Shown here: piece after piece, positions 11,398-29,060 of the stretch
Numbering within the stretch: the stretch's first letter is position 1
Layout: every line of letters begins with the position of its first letter
The notes under the pieces: model-generated
Database searches by the model: none
Told to the model about the DNA's origin: nothing
Seen by the model: only the letters and a program-made list of their open reading frames with translations
Assembly (NCBI GenBank): GCA_028023455.1
Contig: JAQFVV010013289.1
Location: forward strand, 40,660 to 104,659
Source: Epiperipatus broadwayi
Lineage: Eukaryota; Onychophora; Udeonychophora; Euonychophora; Peripatidae
Direction of reading: 5' to 3'
Length of the DNA stretch: 64,000 nucleotides
Position numbers and translations under genes: made by a program

Positions 11398-12652
11398 CGT
11401 TTCCTGCAGCTCTGAAGCATTATTTGCAAAACAACTACATCATCTGCAAAATCTAAATGACTTAAATACTCTCCATTTACTTTCATTTCTTTAGTTTCCC
11501 ATTTTAATCCACAAAATACTTCTTGCAGCACTGCTGTAAAAAGTTTTGAAGATATTGGGTCACCTTGCCTTACACCTTTATCAATGTTGATTTTTCCAGT
11601 ATCATCATGTAATCTAATTGTTGTTGTTGCATTTTTTATAAATATTCTTTAAAATATGACAATATCCTGGATCTATACCTTGATGATCCAATGCTTTAAT
11701 CACTGAAGAAATGTGTATAGAATCGAATGCCTTTTCTTAATCTACAAATCCTGTACATAATGACAACTCATATTCATTTGTCCTTTCTATGACTTCTCTC
11801 AATACCTGGATACTATCTATTGTACTAAAACCACTTTTAATCCAGCTTGTTCTTTTGGTTGGTGGAAATCCAAAGTTCTCTGTAGACGAGTTGTAATTAT
11901 CTTGGTAAAAATTTTATATAAAATTGATAAAAGGCTGTAATTTCTAATATGTTCTTTATCACCTTTTTTAAATATTAATATTATTACTGCATTCTTCCAA
12001 TCTTCCGGTACATCTTTATCATTTAGACATTTGGTATATAACTTATCTAAAATTGTTTCTATTTCTTCACATCCTTCTTTTAATATATCAATTATAATTC
12101 CATCATTTCATGGAGCCTTTCCTTTCTTCATACATTTAATTGCATGTCTCACTTCTTCATTTAAAATTCTGGGCAATTCGGAAGATGTAATAGATATAGG
12201 AGGTACTTGTTCTTTATTACTATATAATTCTTGATAAAAATCTTCTACCAATTTTATGATGTCATCTCTCTTTTTAGTAATAATTCCATCTTTTTTCTTA
12301 TTGCAGATATAAATTTCCTACCAATACCAAGATGTTGTTTAACATTCTTGAGACTTTTATTTTCTTCCACAGCTTTCCTTGCTATTTCACAGTTATACTT
12401 TCTTATATCATTTTCAACTCTTTTCCGTACCATTTTACAAAATTCGAGATATTCAATTCCTTTTAATACATCATTTTTGTATATCTTCATATTCCTTCTT
12501 TTCTTCATAAATTCTCTAGTCTCAGTAGAAATTTTATTAGTCAATTGCTGCTTTTTTATACCAGCTATCTTTGTTGCAGTTTTTAAAAGTGTATCAGTTA
12601 TTTTCATATTAATTTCATTCAAATCTGAGTCATATTCAAAATCTCCTAACAA
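11398..12652 (-). pseudogene. RTE LINE ORF, reverse transcriptase part
   Basis: The minus strand from 12,652 gives a Lys/Glu-rich linker (132 codons open), then reverse transcriptase blocks scattered in different frames down to 11,398. The active-site block reads as LDFADDVVV around 11,446-11,470, so the FADD catalytic pair is intact. Just after it a single-base change shifts the frame before the region NNASELQET. Further stops lie within 11,620-12,240. The order linker, RT fingers, FADD and thumb matches RTE elements. This copy cannot make active polymerase without its frame being restored, so it is scored as a pseudogene. Confidence 0.86.
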
Positions 12653-12744
12653 TTGAAACCTATTTGTAAGTTCTAATTTAAATTCATTAGAATGTTTCTG
12701 AAGATAGGAATATCAACTGTAAATATTGTTTTTCTCAATAATTT

Positions 12745-13503
12745 TTATCTCTCTAGTTTTACATTAACACATATCTTACACTTTACTAATCGATGATCAC
12801 TTCCTGTGTTAAATTTATTAAGAACATTACAATCTTGAAATATGTATTTCCTGTTAGTCAAAATATAATCCAATTCTGCTGTACCTTCGTTTTGATGCTT
12901 CCATGTCCATTTCCTTTTAACATTTTTCTCAAAAAATGAATTCATAATATAAAGTTTTTCTTTTTCTGCAAACTCCACAAGTCTATGTCCTGTCTCATTT
13001 CTATTACCATAACCAAAATTACCTACAGCAATTGCATCTTTCATTTGTCAACCAATTCTAGCATTAAAGTCTCCCATAACAATTTTAAAATGTTGTTTAC
13101 TCTGATCAAAAGCCTTTTGTACATCCATATCAAAATATTCTACTACTTCATCACTATGAGAACTTGTTGGGGCATAAACTTGAATTATCTGCATTTGGAA
13201 TCTGCTATTAAGATGTATAACTATTCTTGCAACTCTGTCCGATACACCATCAATCTCCACAATATTGTTCTTCCACTTTTTATTTATAATGAATCCTACT
13301 CCACTTGTATTTCCAATATATGTACGTTTATAATAGAGTATATGTCCACTTTTTAAATCAATTGTTTCTTCACCTTTTCTTCTAACTTCACAAAGTCCAA
13401 TAATGTCCCATTTAATATAAGACAATTCTTCTTCTAATTCTTTCAATCTCCCTTCACTTGAAAGTTATCTGCAGTTGTAAGTACCTAAATAAACAGTCGT
13501 CAT
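12745..13503 (-). pseudogene. RTE LINE ORF, apurinic-like endonuclease part
   Basis: The endonuclease nicks target DNA to prime reverse transcription. The presumed start at 13,503 (minus) is followed after about 14 codons by a stop, and the frame resumes at 13,446. Endonuclease landmarks are present in order: WDIIGLCEVRRKGEE (catalytic Glu), VIHLNSRFQMQIIQVYAPT, then IVMGDFNARIG near 13,060. Across a stop near 13,047 follow ELDYILTNR and SDHRLVK with the catalytic Asp-His pair. All expected catalytic residues can be read, so damage is limited to one N-terminal stop and one mid-domain stop. The latter follows the IGKMK-like junction near 13,045. Confidence 0.88.
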
Positions 13504-13960
13504 CAAATGGCAGCCTGGGTCTACAATCAGGGGATTCTTAGCACCCTCCACCTTCAGCCACCAACCGCTGCCTTGGTTGGTGACTTTACAGCCTCCTGGG
13601 AATAAGGGCCATGCTTTATTTTTGTCTGTCATAATTGTATATATGTATTGGAAAAATATTTATCATTTACACAAACATTCATTCTTCCTTATCAGGTACT
13701 GAGAAGAAAGACCATGGTGTTTCTTGATCTTAAACTCAGAGGTAAAAAGCCAATAAACTCACCACGCTGGCTAATCTATGTTGGTGAGCAGCCCATCCAT
13801 GTTCGTATACTATATGAATAATCACACAGTAATAACAGTTGCAACGACAAAAACGTATGGAGTGGACATTAGAAGTTTGCCCTGCTCGGTTCCTTTAAGG
13901 CCTCCAAGAGGAATCAAAGGGTCTCCTTTCAGTTAATAGCAAACTCCTTTCTGCAGCCAT

Positions 13961-15000
13961 AATACAATAAATTGACTATATAAATACTTTATTTATTAAA
14001 TTTTATATTTATTTATGTTATATTCTAGTTTCCAATCATTTGTGTTTTAAAAAAATATAATAATAATTTCCAAAGAATTAATTATGATATTATTGTAAGT
14101 GAAGTAGTAAGGCAAACATATTATACTTTACTTTGTTTTACATGTTGTGATGATAATTAATGATAGTGAATTTACTTGGATAAGTTGCAAAAAAAAACTT
14201 TTTTATAGAAATGATTTCATACAAAAATGTTTCTGTACTTAAAAATTAATTTGCTAATTATTATTAAAATAAAAAATATTTACACGAATAATCATAATGA
14301 TTGATGTAAGGGTGTTGAATGTTTAAATAGTTGGTTAAATTAGATAGATATTTTTGATGAATACATAATTAGCAATGTAGGTAAATATATTGACCTGATA
14401 AATAATTGGCAACATAAATAGATAAGAAAGTAGAGATATAAATATATTATTTTGTTATTTAATTTTTAAAGGATGTCATGGAATAAACTTTTCGACAAAT
14501 GGAGTTTTTTTTTCTGTTTGGTTAACCCAATAATTCTCGTGTTCATTGAGAAATAATGTATGTTTCTCTTAGAATAAGCGTAGTTGTTATTGAACTTTTG
14601 ATTGCTATTTTAAAAACATTGTATTAGATAAAAATGTAGACTTTTTTATAATATACATCGTTTATGATGCTTTCATTGATCTTGTAATTATAAAAGAAAA
14701 TTAAAAAGGTCTGTATTTTATGGACTGAGGCTGACATTTAAGGTTTTATTCTTTAGTCCTCTAAAACAAAAATTTTATAAATATTTTTTTCCTTGATGAT
14801 GTGAAATATGAAACTCACCTCCACCTTTCAAAATTAACATGGTGTTAAAACATGTTTAAAGTATTTTAATAATTACACAACAAATATTAAAATTTAAGAT
14901 AGAATTTGATAGATTTATCACAAATCAACATTCATTCATTCACATTAAAAAATAATAAAAAGAATAGGTGCAGTTTTTGAAAGAGTGTAGTAATTACCCT
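13961..15000. other. AT-rich DNA, no gene recognised
   Basis: Flanks the 5' end of the RTE LINE. No coding or structured repeat signal was found. Long A and T runs dominate. Confidence 0.45.
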
Positions 15001-15950
15001 CAGGAAAATTCAAATACCCTCCAAATTAAATGGTATGTGGTTGCATTCACTACAGGAGCTTCAGTTCCAGCATTCGTTCAATTTATACAACAAATTATTT
15101 AACCTGATTCCAATCCCATAGACATTCCACTGCCTGATAATAATAGCTGGCTCTCTAATGTACTTTTGGATATTTCATTTATGAATCTTATACTGGACCG
15201 ATCCAAATCCCAAAAAAATGTTACTGTGATGTATATTACCTAATATATAAAAATATTATACCTGCCACAGAAATTCTGAAGATTAATATCTTTATTTTCT
15301 TAAAAAAAATCAAATGGTGGAACATGGAGCCAAAGTACTTCAATTTCTTATTAAACGTCAACCTTGATACCTTGCCCACAGGGAGGTTTCTGACAAAGTA
15401 TAAAGGTTTTACCTCTATTGATTCCATATGCTCATTGTGTCATAGGGACGATGATACTACTGTGCATATTTTCATCAGATGCCTTGCACTTCAGAAATGT
15501 AGAACTATGATATACTCAATTTACAAAAAAAAAAGAATCTTTGGTGTGAGCATTGATTCAGGGAATTAAATCTGGAATATTTGCAGAGATAAAGAGTGTG
15601 ACCTTCTTGTTGTTGGTTAACAAGATATGCACTCCTGTTTGATGCTAATAACATCAAGATGCTGCACATATTTGTCAATAATATCAAAACAATAAAACAA
15701 AAATATAGTAGATTAGCCCAACCATTAATATCCAAGACATGGGAAATGATTGACCATAATAGATTTAATTAACTAATTGTTCATATTGACTATTGGTTCA
15801 TCTGAATATTGACCTTTTCCATTGATTTAATGATTTTTGCATGTTTAAACTGAGCAATTTTGTTTATAATATGTATTTTTATGTTTTTTCTACTATTTTA
15901 TCCATGTAATTTCATCATTTGGTCAATAAATCCATTTTGGAAAAAAAAAT
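15001..15950 (+). pseudogene. 3' fragment of a LINE with RT-associated zinc finger
   Basis: The open frame 15,324-15,569 carries a zf-RVT-like segment: a LPTGRFLTKY lead-in, then C-x2-C, eight residues and H-x4-C (CSLCHRDDDTTVHIFIRC). This sits at the C terminus of many L1/Tx1- or Jockey-type LINE proteins. Upstream codons from about 15,170 continue the same protein in damaged frames (LILDRSKSQKN near 15,185). Downstream, a 3' UTR runs to GTCAATAAATCC followed by an A-rich run at about 15,940-15,950, matching a polyadenylated LINE 3' end. It is 5'-truncated and unrelated to the RTE element next to it. The exact clade is not resolved. Confidence 0.75.
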
Positions 15951-22261
<6,311 letters not shown>

Positions 22262-23384
22262 TGACACTTATAAATTAAAGCTTAATGATAGCTATTAGTA
22301 AGCACCCTCTTGTGAACATTTTAATACAGGCATAAAAACAAGTCACACAATTTGAGTTTTGTTTTATTAATTATTATAAGTGTACCCTTGAATGTTTTTG
22401 CAATGTTATATTGCTGAGGCTATTAATGTATGGTGAAACTGAACTGAGTTTAGACTTATATACTTATCTGGTTTGTAAGGCTGGATTTTAAAACATTTAC
22501 ATGTCTGAAAAATTCAAACTTTCAAATTGTTAATAACATATTAAATATGTGCTGTCAGATTTTGACATAGTATTTTGGATCTAGTGTCTGGAATGTTTAC
22601 ATTCAGTGATGAGAGCTCTAATCTCAAAACCATTTGGACAGGGGATGAGGACTATCTAATAAAGATTTTGAACCTTTCTCTTTTGAAAATTTATCAATTA
22701 AAGCTTGACTTGATCCACTGGTAAGCTCACTCTAGTGAACATTTTAATACATGTTTTCAAATTGAAAGTAACTTATTAGATAATTGCTATCTTTTGAGTT
22801 GGCATTTTGGATCTAGTGTCTGGAGTGCTAGCTCCTCACTTAGGTAAGCCATAAGGTCAAAACTAATTGGTCTGGGGATAAGGCCTTTCCAATAGAGATT
22901 TTGAATTTTTCTTTTTCAGAACTTACAAATTAAAGGTTGACTGGAACTATTGGTAAGCTCCCTCTTGTGAACATTTTAATACAAGCTTAAAAGCAATTTA
23001 CACATTTTGAGTCTTGTTTTAATAATTATTACAAGTGTATCCTAGAAGGAGTTTGGGAAGTTATATTGCTGAGGCTATTAATATATGGTGAAACTGAACT
23101 GAGCTCAGATCCATATAACTATCGGTTTTGTAAGGCTGGATTTGAAGACCTTTATATGTCTGAAAAATTCAGGTTTTCAAAATGATAGTAACATATTAGA
23201 TAAGTACTGACATTTGAGTTGGTACTTTGGATCTAGTGTCAGGAGTTCTAATTCTTCACTGAGGTGAATCATAAGCTCAACACAAATTGGTCTGGGGCTG
23301 AGAACTTTCCAATAGAGATTTTTCAATTCTTTCTCTTTAGACACTTATAAATTAAATCTGATTGGAGCTATTGGTAAGTTTTCT
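22262..23384 (-). repeat. satellite array, inverted half
   Basis: From about 22,262 the same unit runs in the opposite direction for about 2.8 units, ending at a GAGCTATTGGTAAGTTTTCTA sequence directly against the (TA)n tract. The switch happens inside a unit, just after the CAGCACTTATC word, without spacer. This produces a large imperfect palindrome with the forward half. Confidence 0.88.
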
Positions 23385-23452
23385 AATATATATATATATA
23401 TATATATTAGAAAACTTAGATATATAGATATATATATATATATATATATATA
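23385..23452. repeat. (TA)n with embedded short palindrome
   Basis: Two TA runs separated by TTAGAAAACTTAGATATATAGA. The first is flanked by TTTTCTAA and its complement TTAGAAAA, so it forms a hairpin. It walls the right end of the inverted satellite array. Confidence 0.92.
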
Positions 23453-23484
23453 TTGTAACAAGCACAGACGACGTTACATTGTTT

Positions 23485-23490
23485 TTTATT
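23485..23490 (-). promoter_or_regulatory. possible polyadenylation signal (minus strand)
   Basis: AATAAA on the minus strand, about 360 bp downstream of the stop of the candidate terminal exon at 23,848-23,897. It is followed on the minus strand by a GTCGTCTGTGCTTG stretch that could serve as the GU-rich element. In such AT-rich DNA the hexamer alone is weak evidence. Confidence 0.25.
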
Positions 23491-23847
23491 AGTAAACATG
23501 AAAAGAATAAAAGTTCGCAAATAAAACTTCCTTTTTAAGAATTAAAAATTTAAAATTAAAATTCCATACTAAACTCATATATATATAAAATCGCGCAGAT
23601 GAAAAAAAAAATATTAAAATAAAATTTTATTAAAAATAGAAAAGGTATTTTAAAAACAAAAACTGAAAAAGATTTAGAGATAAAAATATATCTTTAATTT
23701 TGGAAAACACATTAAGTAATCAGAAAATTGAAATGATTGTTTTAATTAGTTAAATGTAAACTAGCCTTGGGCATTTAAATGTAAAAGCAATGGTCAGATA
23801 GGAAAACAATAGAAACTAATAGCAAATGAGAGAAATCCATCGGGAAA

Positions 23848-23897
23848 TCAGACTTCAATGGAAGGATCATCATCGATGATGTAATGTCCATTGGATC
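23848..23897 (-). CDS. candidate alternative terminal exon B (minus strand)
   Basis: On the minus strand a pyrimidine-rich acceptor (CTTTTATGTGTAACTTTAG) is followed by a short open stretch that enters in phase 1 and stops after 15 complete codons. The peptide ends HYIIDDDPSIEV. The last residues resemble a class II PDZ-binding tail (hydrophobic, any, hydrophobic). The segment is visibly less AT-rich than its surroundings. Candidate exon A (23,978-24,126), just upstream, enters in the same phase and has its own stop, so the two would be mutually exclusive 3' ends of one gene. The upstream exons of that gene were not found. Alternative: a chance short frame; a 15-codon exon is weak evidence alone. 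Confidence 0.3.
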
Positions 23898-23977
23898 CTA
23901 AAGTTACACATAAAAGAAAAAGTTTGATATTAAAATTTTTAGTGAGGAAAGTTATTATTGAGAGATGTGACTATATG

Positions 23978-24126
23978 TTATTGTGGAGTTGAAGGAGAAG
24001 GGATTGAAAAGACGCATTCTTCAATCCCTTCAACCTCGTTAAAAGGAAAGAGAAATGACATTGTTTTCCTAGATTGAGGACCATAGGACATCAAGGGAAT
24101 TAATGCTGGCTCCAAATGACAAGCAA
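23978..24126 (-). CDS. candidate alternative terminal exon A (minus strand)
   Basis: A strong minus-strand acceptor (AGTTTCCAATTTCTTGCAG) is followed by 48 open codons entered in phase 1 and closed by TAA at 23,980-23,978. The composition is protein-like rather than AT-driven: a KTMSFLFPFNEVEGIEECVF core followed by a Ser/Pro-rich end (IPSPSTPQ). No family was recognised. The coding sequence contains a perfect 12-bp inverted repeat (GAAGGGATTGAA with TTCAATCCCTTC, about 23,999-24,034), which could form an RNA hairpin. The opposite strand has a competing 30-codon frame with splice-like ends (24,073-24,162), so strand assignment is not certain. Confidence 0.38.
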
Positions 24127-24162
24127 CTGCAAGAAATTGGAAACTACGGACATGTTAAAACT

Positions 24163-25342
24163 GTAAGAACTTTATAAAAACTAATGAACAATATTAACTT
24201 GAAAACACTAAGAACTTTAAAATATAAACTTTCCCAGTATTTAATTTATAGAAATAGAATCACAAACTAAATTCTTTATTAATAATGTTATTTGATGTAT
24301 TTTTTTTTATTTATTTAAGATCATTTCCATTTATTTTTTTTGTTCTTTCAAGTTTTTGTTTTATTATGATTTCTGTTTTCCGATAAATTAAAATATATAA
24401 ATGTTAAACTTAAGTCGGGCATGAATGGCTATATAGATTTGTAAAATTATATTAGAGGAGGGTAGTCTTAGGTTATTTATGTTGTAGTTAAATTGGGTCA
24501 ATGGATCTGATATCTTGGTGTGATTAGTAAATGTAGTACAGAATTGCTATGGGCAGAATCGCTTCATATGCCAAACACTTCCATTTGCCTATAGAAGGAA
24601 TTATAAGTCGGATACCGCAGTTCCTTTCTATGGAGTTTTTTTATTGTTCTTATTGTCAGATAGATGTAGTATTCCTATCTGATGAGAGGCAATTTCTTCT
24701 CTTAACTTTTTGAGCTGCCGTATTTCGTATTACATTGAATGCATTGATATATCAGATGAATTGATGTTAGTTTGACTGTGAACTTTTGGCCTAAGGTTAA
24801 ATAAGGATAGAATATTTTATTTTCAAATGCAAATTTATGTAGTCTATTCATAGATGACACACTAAATAAAAATAAGTTAAAATTTAAAATGTAAAACTAA
24901 TACTAAAATAATTTTAAATCTTATATATATGGGCGTTAATAAATGTTTGTAAGTTAATTACTGGCACTGGCTTATTTTATTTATTTTTTAATATTGAAAT
25001 ATAATTAGATAAGATATTATATTATTAATTCTCTGCTATTCCACTGAGCTAGTGACATGGGCTAATGACCGGAATCAGAATATAATTTTTTTTGACTTAC
25101 GTATCTGCCTACTTTATAAATTTTTCTAGGTTCAAATGCCTAGATGGTGCCCTGTAGTGCAGATATACCTTAAGTCTACTTTCTCCGGATCATTACAATA
25201 TATATATATATATATAATAGGTAAACAAATAGGTGCACAGATAGATTGTTTAATTAAATTTATTTGTAATAAGTAAACAAAAATATAAATATATTTATAG
25301 TTAAATAGGTAATTACATATAGAAGTTGATAGGTGTGGTCTT
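24163..25342. other. unassigned segment with coding-like patch at 24,549-24,760
   Basis: The patch 24,549-24,760 is less AT-rich. It is open on the plus strand for 54 codons from an ATG at 24,549 to a TGA at 24,711. On the minus strand a 33-codon Lys/Glu-rich frame is also open (REEIASHQIGILHLSDN core, roughly 24,740-24,640). Neither has a clear pair of splice sites or a recognisable domain, and the two cannot both be real. The patch could hold an upstream exon of either the plus-strand gene at 25.75 kb or the minus-strand terminal exons. The rest shows nothing. Confidence 0.3.
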
Positions 25343-25715
<373 letters not shown>

Positions 25716-25751
25716 TAAAAATCACATTAATTAATATAATTTTATTTTCAG

Positions 25752-25892
25752 AGAAAAGAATTGAATCATTTTGTGATTGCTATGATAAATCTGACTCACA
25801 ATCCTGTTTAAGTGATGTTATTAAAGATGAAGATACTGCAACAATAACATGTGGTAGTCGGTCAACCACGAAACACGGAAGCGATAGAAGCA
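25752..25892 (+). CDS. exon of a split plus-strand gene, cysteine-containing segment
   Basis: Internal exon of 141 bp, acceptor TTTTATTTTCAG and donor AGCA|GTAAGT. The only frame without stops enters in phase 1 and leaves in phase 1. It encodes 46 complete residues beginning [12 protein letters not shown], with Cys at residues 7, 9, 18 and 33 and many Asp/Ser/Thr, the look of an extracellular or secreted segment. The phase 1-1 structure is typical of shuffled extracellular exons in animals. The next exon fitting this phase is 26,659-26,758. No upstream exon or signal peptide was found, so the N terminus is missing. No family was recognised. The C-x-C...C-L spacing faintly recalls secreted disulfide-rich enzymes such as group III phospholipases, but the rest does not follow, so no function is assigned. 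Confidence 0.6.
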
Positions 25893-26658
25893 GTAAGTAA
25901 TTTTCTAATAAATGTTTATTGTAATGAAGTATCTTGAGGATAGTTAAAATTGATTAAAAATCAAAATTTAAAACAAGTAATGTACACCCTACAATTACTT
26001 AAATTACTCGTCTAAAACAGCTGCAATTAAATCATAATGTGAAATACATATTATTTATTAGTTATGTAATGATATCATAAAAATGAAAATAAAGCATTGA
26101 AAAAAATCCTGACATTAACATTCAAAATTTAGCGATTAAACATTTTCAATTGTATTAAATTTATATCACAGTAAATTATTTTTTTCATGTAATAATGATT
26201 TTCAATTTAGTTATAAATGTTAATAATTATTATTAGAAAATTGTTACATTTATTTATTGTGGGACATATTTTATTTCCTAGTAATTTAATATATATATAT
26301 ATATTTCACTAAAATAATGGAAGTGGCAGTCATACACCCTTAATTATTTACGAATATGAAACTTTATATGATGTTAATAACAAATCAGTGTAATTATTGC
26401 TTCTATTACTTAAATGAATGTTTTACAAATATGTAATTTATACAGATTAAAAATTAGAATTATTGTAAAAAAATGATAATAAACTTGTAAATAATATTTG
26501 GATGTTGTTGTTTCTGGAAAATATACTTTATTACAGAGAGTATAAAATTTATTATAATTTTGGTTGAATGCAGTTACATTATCTAAAATTATATATGTGT
26601 ATTATTTTTATAATAATTATCGTTGCAATTTTTATGCATTTTGTTTTTATCTTTTTAG

Positions 26659-26758
26659 CAATTAAAAAAGTCGTTGAAAAATTAAAAGTTTATCTAAAAA
26701 AATGTCCAACATTAAAAGGTTGTAGAGGAGAGGTGACCGTAAAGAAAATAAAGGCGAA
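26659..26758 (+). CDS. second exon of the split plus-strand gene
   Basis: A 100-bp exon with a strong acceptor (TTTTTATCTTTTTAG) and donor GCGAA|GTAAGT. Entering in phase 1, as the previous exon requires, it is fully open. It encodes a basic amphipathic stretch (IKKVVEKLKVYLKKC), then C-P-T-L-K-G-C and RGEVTVKKIK, leaving in phase 2. The two Cys (six apart) continue the cysteine pattern of the preceding exon. Reading upstream past the acceptor gives an apparent membrane helix, but that is only the intron's polypyrimidine tract and lies behind an in-frame TGA. The intron to the next exon is about 10.3 kb and full of transposons. Confidence 0.58.
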
Positions 26759-27239
26759 GTAAGTAAAATGAATAAGTAATTACAATAATCTTTGTAGGCA
26801 ATAAAGCTTAATAATTTAATAATTTCATACTGATTACATAATGAAATATTTATCTTCAGATGTTATTTTAATTTATGTTTTAATCTGTAATCACAATTCT
26901 TATTGTTATTGGTATAATTAACAGAATAAATTAATTAATTAAATGATAGAAAAAAACATCGACTTCAAATAAGTGAATAAAAACGTATTAGCATAAAACA
27001 TAATAATAAGTTTGTGAATGTAAATGTCGAAGTTGCTCTTTATAAAGTGTATTTGTATAAGTATAATGATCTAGCATTAAACATGTAATGATTTCATTTG
27101 TTGACTATAAGGAGACTAACATAAGTGGAAAGTAATTGTAATGATGACAATATTTATTGTGCAGAAATTAAAATAATCATGTGCTAATTAAAAACAGAAC
27201 CTTATCTTGTCTCACAGAAATGTTGCATTTGTGAACAAT

Positions 27240-27400
27240 ATACAAGCATCTATATGTTTTTGATTATACATGTTTCAGACTTTTCAGCTTGATCACAAAA
27301 GCCATCAACTGGATGATAAACAGAATATTATAAAGATGGTTATAGAAGCACTGCAGACACTGTTTTATAACAATGTTAAATTCCCACCAATATAAAAAAT
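27240..27400 (-). mobile_element. PLE-family terminal repeat copy (P3)
   Basis: On the minus strand this aligns with 10,180-10,300. The shared order is ATTGGTGG, AACATT, a CAGTG...AG(T)GC block, CATCTTT, ATCATCCAGT-GATG, a short stem with a TTGTGATC loop, and TGAAA. It is a solo terminus with no adjacent coding remnant in the same orientation. It lies within the large intron of the split gene. Confidence 0.6.
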
Positions 27401-28699
27401 AAGTATATAAAATTGAAAAAAATAAAAGTAAGAATATATTCAATGTAATATTTTTATTTTTTTTCAAATAGAAAGAACATTGAATGTGTCTTCACATTTA
27501 TTGATTCAGTTGAATCTTTTTAGTATATCAATGGATTCTTTGATATCTTACATTGGTATAGTAGGCCACATAAACATGGTATCCTAATATTAGAGAAATC
27601 AATATTGTGACTTGAATTCATAGCATGGAGTACACATTCTGATGATAATGAATGTTGGTTAACTGCATTATTGTGTTTATTTTTTTACTACTAATGTGAA
27701 TATTGTTCATATCTATATAAAAATCTTTACCATTACCACAATGAAATTCCGTAAACTCCATGATCCTCAAAAAAGATTGAATATTTAGACTTCTTATGAA
27801 GTTACAAATTTTTTAATAAGTAGCAAATATGCTGTTTAATATTAGTCTTTTAGGTATATCAAATACTGTCTTAATTTATTTTATATAAGAAACACAAATT
27901 CTAATTTATTTATTTTTTAGTTTTTACTTTGGTTTTTTGCCTTGAATTAAACATAATGAATGATTTTATCAATATAACCATTAGCTAACAAGCACTATTT
28001 ATATGATTATTTCTGATGTGATTTATCTGAAAGATTAATTTCTCTAGTAAAACGTGTTTGGGACACATAAAAAAAAAGTTGGATGGTTATGTAATGAAAA
28101 TTGTAAGCTATCTGCTGAAGTGCATATTTTTTCCAAAAACTAAAACTGATAGATTATTTGGTTTTCTGGTAAGAATTACATCATGAAAGGGAAGGTTTCT
28201 GTCAGATTATGTCTTCATTGCAAAGTTAATATGAGGAAGGGTATAATTTAAATTGGAGAAAGAAATCATATTTTAATAATATCCATCAAATTAAATTTGC
28301 AATGGAGAAAGTGTCTGAAAGCAAACGTCCCTCACCAGAAAACCAAATAATATATCATTTGTTGCTTTAAAAAAAAATACATGCTGAAACAAATATTTAC
28401 AATTTTCATCATATCATCAAAGTCATTTTTTTTTCTGTAGCCAAAATATTTTTCATTAGAGCAATTAAAGTTTCAGATAAATCATATCTAAAAGAAGAAA
28501 TAACTATATAGTGTTTTATTAGCTAATGCTTATGTAATAATAAAATAATTTAAGAGGATTTAATTGAAACCTAAAATAAGAAACAAAAAGAAGAAACAAA
28601 TATTAGGATTTGTATTTCTTATATATATATATACATACGAAGTTTTTTACGGGTTGCATATATATAAAACATATTTTGTGGATTCATCTGTGTTAAAAT

Positions 28700-28850
28700 A
28701 TTTTAAATATTGATATACCAATGTTTCAACTTGGTCACACAAGTCATCCACTGGGTGATAAAAAGTAGAAAGATGCTTGTAGAGGTGCTACAATCACTGA
28801 TTTGAAAAAAACGGTAACTTTAACATTTTTTAACAAGAATGATCCTGTAA
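28700..28850 (-). mobile_element. PLE-family terminal repeat copy (P2), inverted
   Basis: The minus strand matches the 10,180-10,300 repeat over its length (TTTATCACCCAGTGGATGAC, GTGACCAAGTTGAAACATTG). The stem ACTTG/CAAGT around a 6-nt loop is preserved, followed by GAAAC and a second small stem ATTG/CAAT. It is directly followed by a plus-strand PLE coding remnant, the head-inverted arrangement often seen in PLEs. Confidence 0.65.
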
Positions 28851-28879
28851 AATATGTCATATATATATATAATTTGCAG

Positions 28880-29060
28880 ATAGTATTGGACATATCATAA
28901 AAATGCTTCAACATAAAATCAGCATATACTCCTCATCACAAACGTAATAATATCATAACTAAGCCTAAATATTCAATCCCTTTTGAGGTTCTTGGAGGTT
29001 ATAAAATTTAATGTGGCATTTATTGTAACAGTACAATTTGTATATCATGTGACAAAATCC
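28880..29060 (+). mobile_element. PLE coding remnant, region before GIY-YIG core
   Basis: Nucleotides and broken frames parallel 9,720-9,880. The shared pieces are a TATTGGACATAT start, CATCACAAACGTAATAATATC with ITKPK coding, and a GG(T)TATAAAAT-type stretch coding GGYKI in place of GVYQI. The match fades after about 29,060. It is a heavily mutated paralogue of the element at 9.7 kb, paired with the inverted terminus at 28,700-28,850. Confidence 0.55.

Larger units (their letters stand above)
10681..13960 (-). mobile_element. near full-length RTE-type LINE
   Basis: Read on the minus strand this ~3.3-kb element holds a ~450-bp 5' leader, then an ORF start at about 13,503, an apurinic endonuclease, a reverse transcriptase and an RTE-type C-terminal domain. 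It ends in an ATGATGATGATCA-type 3' repeat at 10,681-10,690. Protein content and this short-repeat 3' end are diagnostic of the RTE clade. Frameshifts and stops break the single expected ORF, but domain-level similarity is well kept, so the copy is moderately old. A second, much more damaged copy occupies 33.39-35.99 kb. No target duplication was found. Confidence 0.92.

Noticed and set aside
24073-24162. Plus-strand 30-codon candidate exon with acceptor TTTTCCTAG and donor CT|GTAAGA
   Set aside because: Phase 0 on leaving does not fit the exon at 25,752, and it overlaps the better supported minus-strand exon A. Kept only as a competing reading.
26568-26658. Apparent membrane helix upstream of the second exon
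   Set aside because: It is the polypyrimidine-rich intron end read in frame; an in-frame TGA precedes it and the strong acceptor at 26,658 lies after it.
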